The position numbers were made by a program, and so were the translations under genes. Below, in pieces: positions 6,600 through 8,907 of a stretch of DNA of 8,907 nt. The DNA is taken from contig DBOG01000026.1 in the NCBI GenBank assembly GCA_002299915.1, positions 1-8,907 of the forward strand, given 5' to 3'. Origin of the DNA: Proteobacteria bacterium UBA652 (GTDB lineage Bacteria; Pseudomonadota; Gammaproteobacteria; Nitrosococcales; Methylophagaceae). Each line of letters opens with the position of its first letter. The first letter of the stretch is position 1. The notes under the pieces are model-generated. The model had not been told where the DNA came from, did no database searches, and saw only the letters and a program-made list of their open reading frames with translations.

Positions 6600-7340
6600 T
6601 TGGAAAGACCAATATTAGATATTCTCTATCAAGATAACTATATGGTGGCGATTAATAAACCTGCAGGTTTATTAGTTCACCGTAGCATGATTGATAAATA
6701 TGAAACCGAGTTTGCGATGCAACAAACGCGAGACCAGATAGGCCAGCATGTTTATCCTGTGCATCGCTTAGATAAGCCGACGTCGGGTGTGCTTTTATTT
6801 GGCTTGAGTAGCGACGTTGCCAGAAAGCTAACCGAACAATTTACCCAACGAGAAGTGAAAAAGCATTATCTTGCCGTGGTGCGGGGTTATACCGCGGAAC
6901 AAGGCACGATTGATTACGCCTTAAAAGAAGAAAAAGATAAAATGACCGATGCAGGTGTGGCAGATGATAAACCTGCACAAACCGCAATTACACATTACAC
7001 ACGCTTGAAAACCACCGAACTTCCATTTCCCGTAGGGCGCTATCAAACAGCGCGTTATTCTTTGTTAAGCTTACACCCCGAAACAGGTCGAAAACATCAG
7101 CTTCGCCGACATATGAAGCATATTTTCCATCATATGATAGGGGGCACCACCCATGGCGATGGCAAGCATAATCAGTTATTCAGGGATAAACTTAATTGTT
7201 CACGGTTGTTATTGCATTCAAATGCATTACAGTTGGCGCATCCTGATACGGGAGAGGATTTAATGATAACAGCGCCGATTGATCTGGAAATGGTGCGAGT
7301 TTTTGACGAAATTGGATTTAGTGATACGCAGCTAATCTAG
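6600..7340 (+). CDS. truC: tRNA pseudouridine(65) synthase
   Basis: TruC converts uridine 65 in the T-stem region of certain tRNAs to pseudouridine. The 246-residue protein belongs to the RluA/RsuA-like superfamily. It has ILYQDNYMVAINKPAGLLVHRS (8-29), the catalytic motif HRLDKPTSGVLLFG (55-68) with Asp58, the region KKHYLAVVRG (87-96), and the TruC-typical HPETGRKHQLRRHMKHI (159-175) followed by GGTTHGDGKHN (181-191). Length and motifs fit E. coli TruC closely. The start appears to be TTG at 6600: an in-frame stop lies at 6591-6593, and the first ATG, at residue 15, would cut into the conserved core. No strong Shine-Dalgarno sequence precedes it (GGCGG is too far), so translation may depend on coupling to the deacylase gene 31 bases upstream. 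Confidence 0.92.
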   Translation: MERPILDILYQDNYMVAINKPAGLLVHRSMIDKYETEFAMQQTRDQIGQHVYPVHRLDKPTSGVLLFGLSSDVARKLTEQFTQREVKKHYLAVVRGYTAEQGTIDYALKEEKDKMTDAGVADDKPAQTAITHYTRLKTTELPFPVGRYQTARYSLLSLHPETGRKHQLRRHMKHIFHHMIGGTTHGDGKHNQLFRDKLNCSRLLLHSNALQLAHPDTGEDLMITAPIDLEMVRVFDEIGFSDTQLI

Positions 7341-7410
7341 TCACTTTAGCGAGAAGAAGCCACTAATGGAGATGAAAAAAATGACTAAATAATCTGGGTT
7401 GGATACCATA

Positions 7411-7463
7411 ATAATCTACAGTGTCTTGTGGTGCAGCGTGATCAGGCTGCGATCTGAGATTAT
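7411..7463. other. Nested inverted repeat between convergent genes
   Basis: ATAATCT (7411-7417) and CAG (7419-7421) pair with CTG-AGATTAT (7454-7463), giving a stem of 7+3 bp with one bulged base. Inside it, GCAGC (7433-7437) pairs with GCTGC (7446-7450). The element lies between the ends of truC (plus) and the SGNH-like gene (minus), so it could form in both transcripts and protect their 3' ends. No T-run follows on either strand, so it is not a standard intrinsic terminator. Confidence 0.4.
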
Positions 7464-7470
7464 AGGAGGA

Positions 7471-8406
7471 TTATTCAAAACCATTTTCGAAAATAATTTC
7501 TTGTTCCAGCTGAGACCAGATAAAGTTTCTTATTTGTGCCAGATTATTTCTGATAACAGGGTGTACAATCGTATCGGGCATATAATTGCTTGGAATATTT
7601 TCATTATATATTGCCATATAGGTAATCATGGCCGCTAAAAAGTACAGGGTGGCGCGGCCATGTGGCGCTGAGTCTTCATATAGTTCTGGAAAGGGGATTT
7701 GATTAGGAATGATGTCGGTTAATAGCTTGCTAATGATCGGGCCAACAGGAATTAATTCAATGGCATATTGTGGCCGAGAAGCACGTATAAGAGCATCGTA
7801 GTCAATCCACCAATCATTAAAGTTATTGAGGGTTAATTGATGGAAGTTATCAATTTCTACTTGTGTGGGTGGGGTTGGAGGAAATGCACTTTGTAAATCC
7901 ATTTCAGGCCAGTTCTCATAAATATAGAATGTGACATTAGTTTGTTGGAGGCTATTTTCGTGAACCCAATCAAAAATAGCTTGAGTTGATTGCACAGCGG
8001 TTGTTGAATTATCAAGTGGGTGCGGCTGGTTAGCGGGTTGGTATTGGATAAAATTAGCGGCTGTCAGCAAGATGGTGTTAATGTTAGCCTCAGAAAATGA
8101 TTGTGTATCACCCTCCCAAACAGCGGGTACATTATCATAGCCCCAATTGGCGTTTGGTGGCAGATCGTCATGTGAGGTTAAAAATCCATATTGGCCACCA
8201 GCGGCAAAGCCATGCCCTGCAGCTTGCGAAATATCATGGATCCAATGTGCAATGGTGGTTTCATCACTCGGAATGGGTGTTATCGGCAGTGCGTGATTAA
8301 TTAAGCTGTGGCCAAAAGTGTATAGCCGAATATCAGCACTGTGGGCATGCATGCTACAAAGGCATAAAACAATAAAAAACAGCTTGTTTAAGTAGTAGGT
8401 CTTCAT
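7471..8406 (-). CDS. Secreted SGNH-hydrolase-like protein
   Basis: This 311-residue protein is probably an exported esterase-like hydrolase, but I do not recognise a characterised relative. Residues 1-23 form a signal peptide: a Lys-containing start, the hydrophobic core LFFIVLCLCS, and likely cleavage after AHS. The mature protein begins with RLYTFGHSLINH (27-38), where GHSL resembles the GDSL/GNSL nucleophile motif (Ser34). AAGGQYGF (68-75) could supply the oxyanion Gly, and YIYENWPEMD (161-170) the Asn. Near the C-terminus, YEDSAPHGRATLYFLAAMITYMAIY (243-267) offers Asp245 and His249; the spacing is D-x3-H rather than the usual D-x2-H, so the catalytic assignment is uncertain. No dockerin is present. 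The gene starts 37 bases after ssb, has no evident ribosome binding site, and is by eye more AT-rich than ssb. A role in de-esterifying polysaccharides alongside the nearby lyase is speculation. Confidence 0.6.
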   Translation of the reverse strand: MKTYYLNKLFFIVLCLCSMHAHSADIRLYTFGHSLINHALPITPIPSDETTIAHWIHDISQAAGHGFAAGGQYGFLTSHDDLPPNANWGYDNVPAVWEGDTQSFSEANINTILLTAANFIQYQPANQPHPLDNSTTAVQSTQAIFDWVHENSLQQTNVTFYIYENWPEMDLQSAFPPTPPTQVEIDNFHQLTLNNFNDWWIDYDALIRASRPQYAIELIPVGPIISKLLTDIIPNQIPFPELYEDSAPHGRATLYFLAAMITYMAIYNENIPSNYMPDTIVHPVIRNNLAQIRNFIWSQLEQEIIFENGFE

Positions 8407-8443
8407 ATATTGTTGTCTGGTTTGCTATTTAAATTAGGTCTCT

Positions 8444-8907
8444 CTAAAACGGAATATCATCATCCAAATAATCTGCACTGCCTTGTGCGGCAGGCGCGGC
8501 GCCATAATCTGGACCCGCGGTGGGTGATGCAGGGGCTGCTTGTGTGGGTGCCGCGGCAGCTTGTGGCGCAGGCGCTGCGGGTTGTTGGTAGCCTCCACTG
8601 TCGCCTGAGTTTTTGGAGTCTAGCATAGTCATGTCACGCGCCATAATATCGGTGGAATAACGATCTGCTCCGCTTTGATCTTGCCATTTTCGGGTTTGGA
8701 TCCGACCTTCGATATAGACTTGTGAGCCCTTGCGCAGATATTGCTGGGCAATTTCACCGAGTTTGTTTTGTAGAGTCACGCGATGCCATTCGGTGCGCTC
8801 TTTGCGCTCACCTGTTTCTCTGTCTTTCCACCTTTCTGACGTGGCGACATTGATATTGCAGATTGACCCACCATTCGGGAAAGAGCGGCTTTCTGGATCT
8901 GCGCCAA
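8444..8907 (-). CDS. ssb: Single-stranded DNA-binding protein (5' end missing)
   Basis: SSB coats single-stranded DNA during replication, recombination and repair and recruits partners through its acidic tail. The gene runs off the right edge of the window; by comparison with E. coli SSB about 16 N-terminal residues are missing. The visible part is 153 residues, the first complete codon being at 8903-8905. It contains the OB-fold segments FPNGGSICNINVATSE, TEWHRVTLQNKLGEIA, YLRKGSQVYIEGRIQTRKW and DRYSTDI, then a long Ala/Pro/Gln/Gly-rich linker and the conserved tip DYLDDDIPF. A GTG at 8777-8779 is internal, not a start, because homology continues upstream of it. The linker is GC-rich, in contrast to the AT-rich gene downstream. 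No terminator is visible before the SGNH-like gene, so read-through into it is possible. Confidence 0.97.
   Translation of the reverse strand, partial: GADPESRSFPNGGSICNINVATSERWKDRETGERKERTEWHRVTLQNKLGEIAQQYLRKGSQVYIEGRIQTRKWQDQSGADRYSTDIMARDMTMLDSKNSGDSGGYQQPAAPAPQAAAAPTQAAPASPTAGPDYGAAPAAQGSADYLDDDIPF

Noticed and set aside
7464..7470. Strong Shine-Dalgarno-like AGGAGGA on the plus strand
   Set aside because: No start codon with a reasonable open frame follows at a usable distance; it overlaps the end of the minus-strand SGNH-like gene and is most likely chance.
8500..8600. Ala/Pro/Gln-rich low-complexity stretch as a tandem repeat or CRISPR-like array
   Set aside because: It is the normal disordered linker of SSB, in frame and without regular repeat units.

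Overview
The window looks like chromosomal DNA of a gammaproteobacterium with the genetic capacity for CO2 fixation. The evidence is a class I (bacterial, octameric-type) phosphoribulokinase resembling the Calvin-cycle enzyme of purple bacteria, a TruC-type tRNA pseudouridine synthase, and a single-stranded DNA-binding protein with an Ala/Pro/Gln-rich linker and a DDDIPF tail. I cannot name the genus. No RuBisCO or other cbb gene lies in the window. Base composition is moderate; by eye, the two genes for secreted proteins (3402-5879 and 7471-8406) are more AT-rich than the housekeeping genes.

Layout. Positions 86-2263 (minus strand) hold a two-gene unit, purD followed by phosphoribulokinase, 18 bases apart. 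Divergent from it, 2353-3024 (plus) encodes a LOG-family nucleoside-monophosphate phosphoribohydrolase. The 247-base gap 3025-3271 has no gene but contains a perfect FNR/CRP-type dyad, a second short palindrome and a clear sigma70 promoter for tRNA-Leu(UAA) at 3272-3358, which is followed by an intrinsic terminator. Next, 3402-5879 (minus) encodes a large secreted heparinase II/III-like polysaccharide lyase with a C-terminal type I dockerin. The tRNA terminator recurs as a near copy at 5993-6028, so the lyase gene sits between two direct copies of one hairpin. Positions 6074-7340 (plus) carry a YbaK/EbsC-like deacylase gene and truC. The rest is on the minus strand: 5'-truncated ssb at the right edge, then a secreted SGNH-hydrolase-like gene at 7471-8406. 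The first 85 bases contain no gene or convincing terminator.

How it fits together. The core genes serve purine synthesis, carbon fixation, nucleotide salvage, tRNA function and DNA maintenance. The two exported proteins are interspersed among them and could act on the same extracellular polysaccharide, with the SGNH protein removing ester groups and the lyase cleaving the chain; that link is inference. I found no CRISPR array, transposase, integrase or defence-type operon. The points most worth a second look are the duplicated terminator around the lyase gene, the orphan FNR-like dyad upstream of the tRNA gene, and the dockerin on a lone lyase with no cohesin gene in view.
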